Positions 1-12,255 of a stretch of DNA of 64,000 bases are shown piece after piece. Source of the stretch: Coprinopsis marcescibilis. Lineage: Eukaryota; Basidiomycota; Agaricomycetes; Agaricales; Psathyrellaceae. The translations under genes were made by a program, and so were the position numbers. The notes beneath the pieces are model-generated. The model was given only the letters and a program-made list of their open reading frames with translations, did not search any database and was not told the origin of the DNA. The stretch is taken from NCBI GenBank assembly GCA_004369085.1, contig ML210279.1, positions 21,129 to 85,128 of the forward strand, in the 5' to 3' direction. Each line of letters begins with the position of its first letter. The first letter of the stretch is position 1.

Positions 1-354
1 CTTGTTTTCGACTGGGTTGAGTTCCGTTTTTATCAAGATGACCTCGTTGACAAGGTCTGTGATACATTGTTCCATAAACTGTTTTGTCTGAGTGAGAGTG
101 TCCAGTTGATGATCATAGTCAGCGAGTCTGGCAAGTAGTTGGACAGTGACATTGTCTTGAGGCTGGGACTGTAGGTTTAGTGTCAAGAACTGAGTTGGAT
201 ATGAGTTGAACAGCGTGTTGAAGCTGTTTGTGAAACTATGGGCATTGTTGATGGGAACACCATCAAGGGGTCATCTGGTGTTGCCGGTGATAAGTGCATG
301 GCTGACCAACATGGGAAACAACGGCTGTTGGGGAGTAACAGAGGTATTAGACAT
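1..354 (-). pseudogene. Partial gag-like ORF of a retroelement, cut by the window edge
   Basis: Reading the minus strand from the ATG at 354, one frame stays open to the left edge except for a single TGA at 273-271. The product is rich in Gln, Asn, Thr and Leu, with a heptad-like helical stretch near the edge (for example QLLARLADYDHQLDTL). This resembles the N-terminal coiled-coil part of LTR-retrotransposon gag proteins, but there is no zinc knuckle or protease in view because the frame leaves the window. The TGA could derive from CGA by one C-to-T change. A short candidate LTR lies just upstream at 465-636. It could instead be an ordinary host gene, so the assignment is tentative. Confidence 0.35.
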
Positions 355-464
355 GAGGGCGATAAAGGAGAGTAGTAAAATGGGGTTATGGAAAGAAGGG
401 AAAAGAGATTTGCACCAACAGAGACTTTATGTCAGTGTCACAATCAGAAGGAAAGGTGAAGGAA

Positions 465-636
465 TGTATGTGGTGGATAGACTAAGTCTCTGTTGGAGAT
501 ATATGGTGAAGCTAAGTAGATTATATAGGTAAAGTAAGGGAAAAGGAGAAATAGTAGGCCAAGCTAATAGACAAGACTAGAGGATAGAAAGGAGAAGTAA
601 ATAGGGGGAGGTGATGTCATGACAGTGCCCACAACA
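465..636 (-). repeat. Candidate LTR upstream of the gag-like frame
   Basis: On the minus strand the segment begins TGTTGTGGGC and ends CCACATACA, giving short imperfect TG...CA inverted ends, and it contains a TATATAA-like box near 519-527. It lies about 110 bp upstream of the gag-like ATG. No second copy is visible in the window and no convincing primer-binding site was found, so the boundaries are guesses. Confidence 0.2.
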
Positions 637-999
637 TTCCTCATCCACAACCTTGCCCACCTGATACTTTGCCTCTTGCCTGTCCTCATTGAGATATCAC
701 TCTGACTATTGCCTGCACACCATCAAGTGGCTGACAGGGCATCCCCACTCCATATGCTATGCTTTGAGCTCATGGGAAACTTGGAGGTGCCGAAGATGAT
801 ACCATTTACATCTGTTTGATTTGAGAGAAAGGGCATACTTATCCCATAGTATGGCCTTCTAAATCGGCTGCTATTACGTTAGATAATCAATAGCAAAGGG
901 GGTCTGAAGGATGAGCATGGAGCAATACAGGGAAGAGGGAAGACTCAGAGTACGCAGTTTGATCAGGATGTTCAGGGCAAGTCGGTTAGATTATACTCA

Positions 1000-2760
1000 A
1001 GATGGGGCATAGATTAGACAAGATATTGCATGGCTGTGCACCAACCAGAGGCACACAAGATAGCTGTCAGCAATGGTCTCTGGCACTGAACATGGTGAGG
1101 AATCTGGAGTTTCCTACTCTGCAGCTATTGTTGTATGGATATGAGAACTTGGAAGACCAGTTCTCCAGAGTGCATGTGATTAAGAGAGGATACAAACAGC
1201 AAAGTAGTTACTACAGTCTTTTCAGTTCACGACTTGACTTTTGGCAATGCAGAATTCTTCAAACATTCACAAGGTGTAGCACCTGGGTCTCATCCCACCC
1301 ATACCAGCAGGGATCTATCAGGGACATGAACTGGGAATGGACAGCAAGTCAAGAGTTGTATGCGTCCAAACTCAAATGAACACAACTAACCCCTCTCAAA
1401 ACGCCAATGCTGGTCACAAATCGGGCTCCACAGGTACATGAGTGTACCTGGATTCTTTGAATTTTTGTGGAGGTTGTTGCTAAGGTTTACGTATGGTACG
1501 TAGATTCTGAGTGTATTGGCGCACATTGGATCACAGGACAGGTGCACCGTGACAGTGCAGTTCAGGGGGTCCTCACTGAAATTGACTCGAGTCAAATGAG
1601 TTGGCAACAAGGCACCACCTGAACGCCTTCTTTGTCTTGACAATGTGGACCTCATTTTTTGGGATGTTGCCTTTTACACCAAGATGGAGGCCATTCAAGA
1701 TGTTCTTGAATGAATAAAGATACGGATTGGATCCTTCTTGGATCGCCTCCCACTGTGATGCCCATAGTGTAATGTATTGGGTCATGTCAGATTTGGGATG
1801 CAGCACACAGAGAATTCCACCCACCAGTTGGTTATGCCCTTCATTGTACTCATGTCCACACACTGGAGTGGAGGTGACAATCAGCATGAGCAGATTCTCA
1901 AGAAGAGATTACCTAGTGTGAACCATTGCCGTTGGACTCAAGGTGGGCTACTGTCCCACTTTTAGCGTTGACGATCTTGTATGCAGTGCCATTGATACAG
2001 GGTACGACAGGTTCCACATCTGAGGACACATCGCAAGATTTTTGTCAGTACTTCAAGAGAAAGAGGATTTGGGCGAGTCGATTACACACGGGGATTGACA
2101 ACCAGAGCATGTTGGCCTCCCTCCCAGAACTGAACCTTCACTCTGGGTAATGATCCAATAGTAGATGCATCCAGACAGAATCGTGTATATGGAACAAACA
2201 GCCTGATGAATAGAGGTCAACCAGTCATTCTAACAGGAGATATAGAGTGGTGAGCAATATGAACTTACTGGAGCGCCGTTGGATGATCACTGGATGTTTT
2301 TGGTTCAACCTTCCACAAAAACTCGTTGTTCAATGTCCCGACAATCTCGAGATTGTTGGAGGGAGAGTAGGGAATGTCGATGCCCAAGTAGAGTTCCAAA
2401 CCAACATTGCAGGACTTCCAGTACTCGCCCGCTTTGATTGCTGTCCACTTTGCAGCATTACCAGCTTCAGCCCCCAATCTGTGAGGTTTAACAGCGAAGG
2501 ATGACTGTACCTTTTGCCACACACTCCCTGTAAAGTCGTGTAACACTAGATGTCAGTCGTGTAAATTAGTAGAAGCTCTGAAAGCGGGGGAATTGATTAC
2601 ACACACCCACACACTTTGTCCAGTCCTCCAGCTCCACAACTGCTCGAAAGCGTGTGCTGATAAGACTGTATATCTCCCCATCTTTGAGTTGTACCATTGC
2701 TGCAGGAGATGAAAGTACAGAAGACGTAGGCTGGTCCAGTGGCTAAACAAGAGTCGGGAT
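1000..2760 (-). pseudogene. Degenerate multi-exon gene region of unknown function
   Basis: Several minus-strand open stretches of 60-105 codons (1386-1655, 1573-1887, 2265-2546) could be exons of one gene, but no domain is recognised. Around 1080-1420 the DNA is clearly related to 23230-23480 in the same orientation: both share words such as GAATCTGGAGT and TCATATCCATAC and a CTCTC(A/G)AAAC motif about 150-200 bp further on. This copy has several stops in the frame matching the other copy, so it is more likely a relic. Nothing else is recognisable between 640 and 1000. Confidence 0.25.
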
Positions 2761-3015
2761 GCAACTTGATCACGGCAAACCAGGAGTGGATTGTGGAAAT
2801 GTGGGTCCCTTTCTCTCTTTATACATAGTGCTTGTCAAGTGAGCGATAATCGATCCAAGTTGCGATTGCAATAGTAATCGATCGATCTCAGGGTCCTGGG
2901 CGACCTCAGGAGAGCTTTCCATTCATGGAACGTCCAGTGATCTGGCGGTCCGGAGGTACAAACTTCCGAGAGACTGAGAGGCCGAGAGACTGAGTGTCCG
3001 GGTGGCTAACGTGCG

Positions 3016-3379
3016 CATTGTCGGAAACTTCCCAGGACGTTACAATCAGGAGCCGATTAAAATAAAAATATTGCAATTACAATCAATTGTAATGACAAAA
3101 TCTGATTGGAATGGCACTCCGCCGATTTACATCAAATTTTCAAAACCTTGTATGCGCATTCTGAGCCTCTGTTTTCTGTGACATTAGGTACCAACAACAC
3201 ATGTAGGCAGCTATGAGACAAAAAAAGGGCAAGAGAAAGGAGGGAAAGCGCAAAATAATCGTTTTATTCACCATTACAATCGTGTGGATTGTAAAGTTTC
3301 TACACCTTTCAGATTGAAATCATTTCTGAAATTAAGCCGATTAACGTCATTGTAACCTAAATCAGAAATTCCGACAATG
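3016..3379. mobile_element. Short terminal-inverted-repeat element (MITE-like), about 364 bp
   Basis: The left end reads CATTGTCGGAA and the right end is its exact reverse complement (TTCCGACAATG). Inside, GTTACAAT and CCGATTAA on the left pair with their inverted counterparts about 20-35 bp in from the right end, so the inverted repeat extends imperfectly over about 45 bp. The interior is AT-rich, non-coding and contains further TTGTAAT/ATTACAA inversions. No target-site duplication is obvious. The flanks 2765-3010 and 3380-4200 hold no recognisable gene. Confidence 0.45.
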
Positions 3380-4237
3380 GAGGCCGAACGACTGAAGGTA
3401 CGGATATTCTTATACATGTAGGCAGTGCGTACATCCGAGTCGTGGTTTTACAATAGGTGCAGTGGAAGATTATGTGTCTGTTCAAAATTAAAATATGATT
3501 TTGGTTAAACAGAAGCTAGGGGTTATTATTAGATCAGCAAATAGTGCTGCGGCCTGCCAGCGAGCGACTTGAACCATTCTATTTCAGCACTAGCTATCGG
3601 CCAACTATGGATGTCATACCTACACTTTATAACTATCTTGCAAACTTGCCTCCAAATCCAATCTAAACCAACTCTCGGAGTACTCCCCTCGGACCTTCCA
3701 TGAACGTGACCTTTTGAACAGAACGGCCCTATTAGGCGTGCTGACCCGGCTGACATTGACAACGCTCTTCCAAGTTCCCACGACAGCCTGCGACAACCAT
3801 CACACCAAAGTCTCTTCCAACTTTAGCTCGCCCATCGTCCACAAGTACTACTGTCACGTCCATGTCCAAAACACGTGTACTCCGTGTTCCAAGACAGCCC
3901 CTCACACCCACATTCGCATCCAGTAACCCCGGGGAAGTTCAGAAGACAACGGCTCTAAAAGACAGGCCACCAACCGACAAACCTCTAAAACCCAGAATTC
4001 GAAGCGTGATGATTTATGTGCTTGTGGGAGCGATTGGAGCACCCCATAAATAACTCGAGTGACGATGGTGGATAAGGATTGGAGTCACTGATCTGAGATT
4101 GGTTGGGACATGTTTGCTCTTTCGCGCGACAGGCGAAAGGCGCGACTGTAATAACGAGTGAGTCGTCTTCCTTCTAGTCTAAGTTCGCTTTGAAAGCGTA
4201 CTGACGATATCTCAGATCCTAATCACATTGCGTATCC

Positions 4238-5020
4238 ATGCTCAAAATCACTGCTCACCACGCACCGCTCCTTCTTTTTCTCCTCCTCATCTTTGCATTA
4301 ACCCATCAACACCACCACGACTCGCCCTCACGTGCGTCCAATCCCGTCGCGTCACAGAAGTATACCAAAACGCGTAGCATCGAAGAATTAGTCAACGGGA
4401 AGCTACCCAGCGGTAGAAGTCAGAACCTCTCGAAATGCTACATGATCACTCTCACCCTCCACCCTTATCGATACCGTTAACCCAACATCCACTCATCCCA
4501 CCCCCAGCACATAAATAGTCCCAGTGTAAGCTCCCATAACAGCACACTCGCAAACGTCCCCACTTGCAGCGTTACCCCAACCCCACCCCCTGGGTTCCCA
4601 ATTCCAATAACCCCACGCCCCGCCAAAGTGATCCTATTCCTCTCGGACGTGTACGGTTCTTTCGATATCAACAACCAGTTCGTCCAAGACGGGTTCGCTG
4701 CTGCCGGTACGTGCCTATTAGCACCCACTTCCCTCGGCCTCGACTACTTCTACGGCGACGCGATCACCAAGCACGCAGGCGGACAAGGCGCTGCCCAAGC
4801 GGATCAAAGCCTTCAAGGAGATTTACGTTGGGCTCTCCGTTTCCGTTTTCGATTCTTGGATAGGCGTGTGGAAACCCTCCCGATCTCTTCCCTCCCTCCC
4901 TTGCGCTTTGCATTCGTCCCGCACCGTATTTGGATGTCTTCGGGGCACAATACGCTATGGATTTGGCAGCGACGGTCGGGTTCTCGCCCGTGTCTTTTAT
5001 ATCTCCCCTTGCTTTCCCTC
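4238..5020 (+). pseudogene. DLH-family pseudogene A
   Basis: A hydrophobic leader from the ATG at 4238 (MLKITAHHAPLLLFLLLIFA) is followed, in other frames, by recognisable pieces of the DLH family of this window. KVILFLSDVYG...INNQFVQDGFA lies near 4624-4705, LGLDYFYGDAITKHAG near 4733-4785, and a relic of the nucleophile region reading LDVFGAQYAMDLAATVG near 4926-4985. Intact paralogs have GYCFGA at the last site, so the catalytic Cys is lost. No C-terminal exons follow. The closest relative in the window is the intact gene just downstream at 5771, which suggests a tandem duplicate that decayed. DNA from 5020 to 5770 shows no gene. Confidence 0.7.
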
Positions 5021-5770
5021 CCTCGCATCGCATCCCTCCGCATCCTCCTTCCCTCGCTGGGCCTCCTCACACGCATATCAACAACAAACTCACCCCTCCT
5101 CTCGCAACTGGATTTTCCCTCCATCACTTTCATGTTCGTACTAACATTATTCCCAATTTCGTCTTGGTAGGGCGCTTTTCTTGAGCTGCTCCGGTATGTG
5201 ATCTAGAGTTTAACCGTGATCTCGACTGTCGACTGACCTTCGATCCTTAATCTTCATCTACTTCCGATCCACCTCATTGAAACACTAGCCCATCCGACCT
5301 GCACCAAACTTCCAGACTCGCACTCGACATTTGGCCTGAAAAATGTCTTGCGCGCAGCCGACATCCTCTCCTAAACCCAAATGATGCGACCACCTCCTGA
5401 TCGTTTCTGGTCCGCAGCATGGATTCGCGACGCATGCTGGTGCCTCCACGCCACCATCCACTACAACCGGAACATTCGTAATTGAGAAGAGGCCACATGG
5501 CTCAAACGATCCACATCCTTCCTTCCCCGTCGCACCGTTCTAACATGCATGGTCACCCATCACGACTTGGCTGCCCCTTCTCGTTCCATCGCTGCCACAT
5601 GGAGGTACGATAACTGCGGTGGCGAGGGCATTCATTCACTTGGTGGCGGCTCTGTGGGAAGCGGTTGAGAGCCTGGAATCGACTGATTCGACGCCTCCTG
5701 TTCGCATTTTCACTTTTAAAGACGCAATGTGCACTGGCTAGATGGCAAGCGACAGAAGTCAGCTAACACG

Positions 5771-7365
5771 ATGCGCAGATACACGTACGCCACCACACTT
5801 GAACTCTTCGCGTCGCTCCTTTTGGTCCTTACCGCCCTTGCTCTGGCATCTGCAGTCCCGGGACCGCTCCTTGCTGCAGATATCGATGGGGACTGCGTGA
5901 ACAAGCCAAGCTATAATCATCCCTCGACGGTTACGCGGGGCGTGAGCATCACCATCGCTGGCGTGCCTACGTACTATGTTGCGCTCTTCAATGGCTCAAC
6001 CCATGGTGCTAAACGGGCCAACAAGAACAAGGCGGAGAGGGTCAAGGTGGTACTGTGGCTGTCGGATGTGTATGGGCCGTGGAATGTGAGCAACATGCTT
6101 GTGCAGGATGCGTTTGCGGATGCTGGTAAGTGCTTAGCGGTCTGGATACGTACCGCGCTGATAGTTAATATTAATAACTTGACCGACTGTCACTGTTGAA
6201 TGGTACTGAATTGATCTTTGTGGTTGGACATGGACAGGCTTCCATGTGCTAGGAATTGACTACTTTTTTGGTGATTCGGGCGATAAACATGGCTTCAAGG
6301 ATTTGGCGGAGCAGCGTGCGTGGTCTGATGGGTGGCATGCGTGTGCGAGAGAGGTGTTGCCTGTGTGGGTGAAGGGTGTGAATGATATTTATGGTGGGGT
6401 TCATTCATCTCATCTCCATCTTATATTTTGCTATCCTTTCGAGTCTGCATGCTGACGAGGTGTATATACGATGTACTAGGTCCGGATGCGAAATACACTG
6501 CGGTCGGTATGTCCTACGCTGTATAGATGATGTGGGGAGTGACTGTGGTACTGATGCGGAGGATGAGGGTAGGGTATTGCTTTGGGGCTCAGTATGCTAT
6601 GGAACTTGGGGCGACGGATGAGGTTGTGGCGGGTGAGTGCGATTTGGATCTATTCCTCCCATCCCGTCGTCGCTGGGGAACGTTCCATCCATCTCGTGCG
6701 ACGCGCTCTGCGATTTCAGCATTCAAATCCGCATTGAGATTCAATCTAACCAGCGAACTAGCTGCTTTCGCACATCCCTCGCGGCTCACCGAAGGTCATT
6801 TCGCCAACCTGACGAGTAGGTGTTTGCCTAGGCGTGGATTCTATGTACCTATGTTTATGCTCACAACATCGCCTTTGTCGATTTGGTGTTCGCCTTGCGG
6901 GTAGAGCCGCTTTTACTGTCTTGCGCTGGTATGTCTTTTTACAGTTCCGGTTCATTATCACTTTTCTCGATTGTGGAAACTGACTATGTATGATTAGAGT
7001 ACGATGGGGCGTTCCCCCCGCCCAACCTCTCGCGCACGGCGGAAGTTCTGGCGGAGACGAAGAAGCAGTATTATATCCAGGTGTTTTCGGGTGTGAGGCA
7101 TGGGTTTGCTACTAGGGCTGATCCGGCGGATTTTAATGCTGGTGAGTGACGAATTTGATTTCCTCATCTTTTGTAGAGTTTATGTTTCGCCGTGTCTAGC
7201 ACTGCGATGGGGAATGCATGTTTTTCACGGGTGTTGGATGTTTGAGTTGGACCAGTTTTTCAGATGGATTTTGACTGAATTTTGGTATGGGTAGTGTGGG
7301 CGAAGGATAAGGCGTTAATGAGTATGGTGGAGTGGTTTGAGAGGCTTAGTGTGGATATGGAGTGA
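5771..7365 (+). CDS. Secreted dienelactone-hydrolase-like protein (DLH B)
   Basis: An alpha/beta-hydrolase of the dienelactone hydrolase family, expected to hydrolyse lactone or ester substrates with a Cys-Asp-His triad. The start at 5771 gives a signal peptide (leucine/alanine-rich core, cleavage near SAVPG); an ATG 42 bp upstream would hide it. Exon 1 runs to 6125, then 6238-6393, 6480-6506 and 6573 onward, each with GT...AG introns. The nucleophile motif is GYCFGAQYAM, the acid lies in AEYDGAF and the His in RHGFATRADP; the last exon ends WAKDKALMSMVEWFERLSV. All frames join, so it looks intact. An intron falls immediately before Tyr-Cys of the nucleophile motif, absent in some paralogs. 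The substrate is unknown. Confidence 0.82.
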
Positions 7366-7936
7366 GGGAGAGAATCCGACATGCAACGATTTTGTAATCT
7401 CAATAGTAAGAATGTCATTTATCTTACATTCAAGCCCAACTCTACGATGGGATTGAGACTGCTGTACTGTCTTTCCTTCCCACCGCCGCGACGACTTGAG
7501 AGATTGTTGTGGAAGTAGGGAGGAAAAGCACAGGTTTATAGATGGCTTCGTAAGCGCCGCGACCAATCCCCCGACCTGTTCGGCTGAAGGTCCGATCCAG
7601 ACGTAATTAATCGCCAGCTTCACTTGCATTCGATTCATCGTGTAAATAGTAATCAACGATTAATCTACTTTATTCCTCTCTAAATCCAACAACAGGGCTC
7701 GGGGCGATTAACCCATTGTTTGATTAATCGAATTTGTGTATGGGATACAGCTTGGATTAATCACTCAGCGTCGGTATTGGACTGAGGATCGCTCTATATG
7801 CCGGACCAACAATGTATGATGCCTGAATATATAGTATATATCATTATAGAGCGCTACTTTATACATCGCACTCAGAGCTAAGATATCTAGACTATCAAGC
7901 CAAGCACCTCGCATGTAAGTGATGTATGCGATCCGA

Positions 7937-8090
7937 CTAATTACGCCCGTAAGGGAATATCTGGGGACAGTCGGGAGGAGAGAAAGAGTCGTACAGGAAC
8001 TGCAAGTTTATGTTCAAGTTCCTGCGCAATACACCAGTGGGGTTGGTGTACAGGCCTTTAATGGTCGTATTTACGAACCGAAGGCTTCGT
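7937..8090 (-). pseudogene. UPO 3'-end fragment J
   Basis: Only the last 45-50 codons of a peroxygenase survive, ending PPDCPQIFPYGRN and preceded by YTNPTGVLRRNLNINLQFLY. Coding and 3' flanking DNA (about 7880-8090) closely match the end of the intact UPO at 15225, so this is a fragment of that gene copied with its downstream flank. Upstream of about 8090 the similarity stops abruptly. From 8091 to 8720 lies an unassigned plus-strand open stretch (8089-8382, containing KYDEPYMMYRDWRELTKHT) that I do not recognise. Confidence 0.75.
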
Positions 8091-8724
8091 GCGGACACTG
8101 CATGTCGCCGTCTCACTTCACACTCCCAACCCCAAATCCTCGCTAACGGCTTATCCACCCGGATCCAAGTTAATCAAGTATGACGAGCCGTATATGATGT
8201 ACAGGGACTGGCGCGAGCTAACCAAGCACACGAAGGACGAGCCCATGAGGCGGGTTGGTTTCCCAGAGGGGGATAGCCAGCTGGCTGCCTCTCTCTTTAC
8301 CTCACAACCTGGAGAGTGCTCTGACTTGGCTGGAGCCTCCACCCCATCCCCAACTAGAGTACTAGCGTGTCTATCCATATAGTCATGATACATACACATA
8401 CCCCAAAGTACTCAAACTCTATCTTTATTTTCTTATTCACTACCCGACGCCCGTGCATGGAAACGGAGCGACAACATAAGATCTTTTGGAATCCCCAGAC
8501 CAGCCGTCAATGGTATGCTCTTTTCTGGAATCGCACTAATTTCCGAAATGGTACCAGTGATTCTTGCAATGGTATTGAGGTACTGAGCTCGTCAGCACCC
8601 ATTGATCATTGGGTGTCTGATCTGAGTAATGTATATGTTGCGTCAAGGAAATATCATTGACAGCGCTTGTGGTATATATACGAGCAAGTCACAAGGGAAG
8701 AAGTATCGACAATTGTTCTGCACA

Positions 8725-8767
<43 letters not shown>
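8725..8767. repeat. (TAAA)n microsatellite
   Basis: About ten uninterrupted copies of a TAAA tetranucleotide sit between the UPO fragment and the downstream end of the intact UPO at 8858. Confidence 0.95.
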
Positions 8768-8857
8768 GCAACGACCGGATCGGAGTACAAGACAGTTGGG
8801 AGGGTTTAATAGCTAATGGAAGAAGTCTGAGTATTCTATGCAGTGAGTGACTGTGTA

Positions 8858-10247
8858 TCAGTTTCGTCCGTAGGGGAAGAGTTGAGGACAATCCCGAACA
8901 GGAATGGACTGATAAAAGAAGTCCAAATTGAGGTTCAAGTTCCTGCGCAGCACACCCGTCGGGTTGGGATACATCTCCTTCATCTGAGTGTTAATGAAGA
9001 ATTTGTAGAACGTGCAGAAATCGGTCATACTTCCGCGGGAGCGGTCCTCAACGTAGTTGTTAACGCCGACGTTGTGACCAGGCGCGACGGGATGGGCAGC
9101 AAGCACAATCTCAACACCTTCACCAGCGGTGGGTTTGTTGGCTCTATGGAACCCTCTGGGGTAACGTCCGTCCCGGAAGAAGCTGCGAGCGGACTTGAGG
9201 TCGAGTTGGCCTGCTTCAGCACCGGTCTTTCGCCCGTCGGTGAACATGTTCACAGCGAACACAGTCTCTCCAAATGCGGTAAAGTGGCGGAACCCGCGGA
9301 GGTCGAATTCGGGGTTGGTGGCGATGGATTGTTGGATTCGTTGGAAGCGCAGTTCGGCGGCTACACTGTAGTTGTAGAATCCTCCGCCGAACCGGTTGCT
9401 GTATTCGACAAACTAGAGGTTGGGTGGTCAGGAAGATAAAGGGATGCAACTAGGACAGGGTAGGTACCTGATCAAACAGGGTCTGGTTGAAGCTGTGGTT
9501 ATCTCCGAAAAAATCATCGCCTATCACACCAATTAGTATAAGCTTCATGGAGGGGACAAGGCTTTCAAGGTTCAACATGTCGTACCTCGCGTGAGACTGG
9601 CGTCGCCTTCGAACGTCCCATGCTCGCTGATTCCAGCAATGGGCGCAGGCTGTCCGCGGGGGTCAGAACCCGTGTTGCGTGTCTTTCCCCCGATGGAGAG
9701 CAGATCCGTGACAAGATTTCCGTTCATTAGATGCGCAGCGTATGCAGCGATATGGGCTGGTTGGTTGTCCATGTTGAAACCTACAGAGAATACCGTCTTG
9801 TTAGCGTCGCACAAGACGTCGACGAGTGGTCTGGATTCCTACCATCTTGAGCGGCTTGAATCATTTGGGCAGGCGTCGCCACTCCATTCCTAGGTAGATA
9901 CTTCGAAGTCTCATCAGAAGGGACATCTACAATATTTTGATGGTAATACGCACTCCATGATTGGCTAAAGTGTTGAGACCCGGGCACGGGCCTCGAACAT
10001 CACCAGGACCAGGAGCTCTGAACGGGTGGTCGCTATCATCGACGAGCTTGGTTCCATTGAACCGAAGAGGTCCGGGTGGACTAGGCGGAACCCTGGCATC
10101 GAGAGTCGGGATGATCTCTTTGAGTTGTCTTTCAGAGAGACCCCCCAAAGATTCGTAGGAAGGGAAAGCGAGGGATTGAATCGCCAAGGATGCCAACAGA
10201 AGCGCATAGAGAAATTGGAAGGACACGCTAAACAATTGCTTGGACAT
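8858..10247 (-). CDS. Secreted unspecific peroxygenase, AaeUPO-like (UPO I)
   Basis: A heme-thiolate peroxygenase that would use H2O2 to oxygenate aromatic and aliphatic substrates outside the cell. Five exons (10247-9954, 9900-9843, 9780-9586, 9520-9468, 9412-8858) join in frame to 384 aa, close to long-type UPO precursors such as that of Agrocybe aegerita (about 370 aa). Visible: a signal peptide; the proximal motif PCPGLNTLANHG with the heme-ligand Cys; YLPRNGVATPAQM; FEGDASLTRGDDFFGDNHSF (Mg/distal-site signature); SNRFGGGFYNYSVAAELRF; and a C-terminal Cys pair (DFCTFY and DCPQLFPYGRN) likely to form the conserved disulfide. No lesions seen. The start at 10247 is chosen because it begins the signal peptide. 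Confidence 0.9.
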
Positions 10248-10358
10248 GTCGGCGAGGTCTATCGGGATAATGTGGTGCAAAGGAGTAGAAAGGGAATTGT
10301 GAGAGGAGGTAAGAGATATAAGAGCTGAATGTTGAAAGGCATCTATTCCTTTTAGCTC

Positions 10359-10365
10359 TTTTATA
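10359..10365 (-). promoter_or_regulatory. TATA box of UPO I
   Basis: TATAAAA on the minus strand, 112 bp upstream of the ATG at 10247. Confidence 0.5.
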
Positions 10366-10399
10366 CCCCTCCTCGAAAGATACATAGTGTCAGACCTTT

Positions 10400-11400
10400 A
10401 GAAAAATCGGAGGTACCCTCCGGGAATTTGTTCCAAAGCCGGGTTAGTCAGGGCACCCTTTGACAAGCTCGGTCGCAGTCTTCTTCACAGCTATTTCACA
10501 GCAGCGCAGGCATCGAACGTGACAAACACGTAATGCCGGGGGTTCCGTCGAGGATATTTAGCTGGTTATGGCGAAGTATGCATCTCTTTGCTGTAACTCA
10601 CCAACCTTGAAACATTGCAGATGTCAAGTTACGTGCTGGCTCGGTACGTTGTCTTGCCTTACCGAGCTATTTTTGAGAAGTGTTTTAGGTTTCGTTGCCA
10701 AACCCGAGCTTCGGCGCTAACAGACCCCGTAGTCGCCTGCGGACTGCAAGTCTGCAACACAATCCTGCGGATCCACAACTTACTGTGGTGCTTTAGAAAG
10801 TATAGAGAGATATATTCCACCGTCCACATCACTTGAGATTTTGGCATATCTTTGGATACTTTAGCCAAACTTTAACTAAACAATCAATTAACTGAATTGC
10901 CTTATCTCAGTAATCGACCCCACAGGCAAAGGGTGATTCAAATAGAATGATCCTTCGGCCAACAAGGGGAATCATGATTTCAGACTCATCTCCGACGGTG
11001 AAGGTCAAAGCAAATGAATCATCTCCAACTCGAAGAGGTCGCTGCGGAGAATTTTACATACGTACAATCGGATCATCCGGGATTGGCATTCTCCGTGGCC
11101 CGGCTTTTCACATTCGGAAAGGGCTACCCTATTGCGAGGAGCATTAAATGTTGATAAGTGTGAGGTATAGTTGCCAACTGAAAATGCGAAGAGGAAACTA
11201 CTAGTTCCGATCGCTTTTATGTCAGGGGCCTGGGCTCGTTTGTCTCGCAACCACAACTCGGAGACTTTGGCTGGGTAAGATCCAATGAGAAATGAGCACC
11301 TATGCTATCAATCGTCGAGTCAGCTAAGCCCCTTCGAAGTCCTAACCCAATCCTAACCCCTACCATGAAAAAGCATTTGATTCCACTTGTATTGAACAGG
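10400..11400. other. Gene-free spacer
   Basis: No credible gene. A word pair (CGGATCATCC...ATTCTCCGTGGC at about 11070-11100 and again near 12010-12040) suggests a decayed direct duplication about 950 bp apart. Confidence 0.4.
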
Positions 11401-11418
11401 GGCCGAATCAAACCGGAA

Positions 11419-11960
11419 CTACACGTTTAAATTCATTTTCTTCCTCAGCCTCCAAGTGGGACTCAGGTGCAATTCCTTAATCCTCGTCGCCACGAAAAGC
11501 TTAGAAAAGCCGTACAGGTCGAACAAGCTACCCTGGCTGGCTAGTAACATCGTACACAAAGTCTCACCCCTTATGGTTGCTACCGGACTGGAGCCCAACG
11601 TGCGCAGTAGCCTTACCCTAGTACATCGGAAATTTGTTCGGGAGCTGCGGCAGAAATTGGAGGTGTTTTCTGTGGATTTCATAGTCAGTGGTCGAGTTGC
11701 ACTTGGTTGTGCTTGTTGTCGAACATGGTGGCACCGCAAACCGCTTCGATGAAGAATTTAATGTGACAATTGCGACTAACTCGAAACTGGGGGGTCTAGA
11801 TGGGCTTGAGATGGACTGTTTGGTACGGCGGTGTCGGTGACTTGAAGCCTTCGTGCGACGGTAAGGTTGTAGCCGTTTTCGTAGCTCTGACTGAAATCCA
11901 GATCGGATGCGTTGCCCACCTGTGCTTGAGGTGAGCATAAGGAGTTGTTGTCGGATATTC
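11419..11960 (-). pseudogene. UPO relic (C-terminal half)
   Basis: Disconnected minus-strand pieces match the UPO family: FSQSYENGYNLTVARRLQ near 11840-11900 corresponds to the FGGG-YNLTV-ELR region, and LFDLYGFSKLFVATRIKELH followed by RLRKKMNLN near 11419-11545 corresponds to the CGFYEFF...LRRNLNLN end. Frames are broken between them and the heme-Cys exon is absent. It lies directly downstream of another UPO relic (12256-12830), both minus strand. Confidence 0.55.
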
Positions 11961-12255
11961 ACATCAAATCATGAGCCTGGTGACAGTTTTGCACGTGGAT
12001 ATTTACCGACAGGCGGATCATTCCATATAGGAATTCTCCGTGGCACACTGAGCGTCGACCGTGACTCGGATGTCCCGAGAGCCACCCGCTGAGGGTTCAA
12101 GTAGTTACTCACCACCGTCAATGGCTTCGCTAGGACTTATATTGACACTTTGTCTCCCAATCACACGTGAAGTTGCCAGCGTGAAGGTTGGGATTCCAAG
12201 CTAAATTCAATAATGATCTACTAAGATACATCTAATAGGGGTACCGAGCCGGTAA

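Noticed and set aside
8843..9439. 198-codon plus-strand ORF opposite UPO I
   Set aside because: Antisense shadow of the well-supported UPO exon; no domain of its own.
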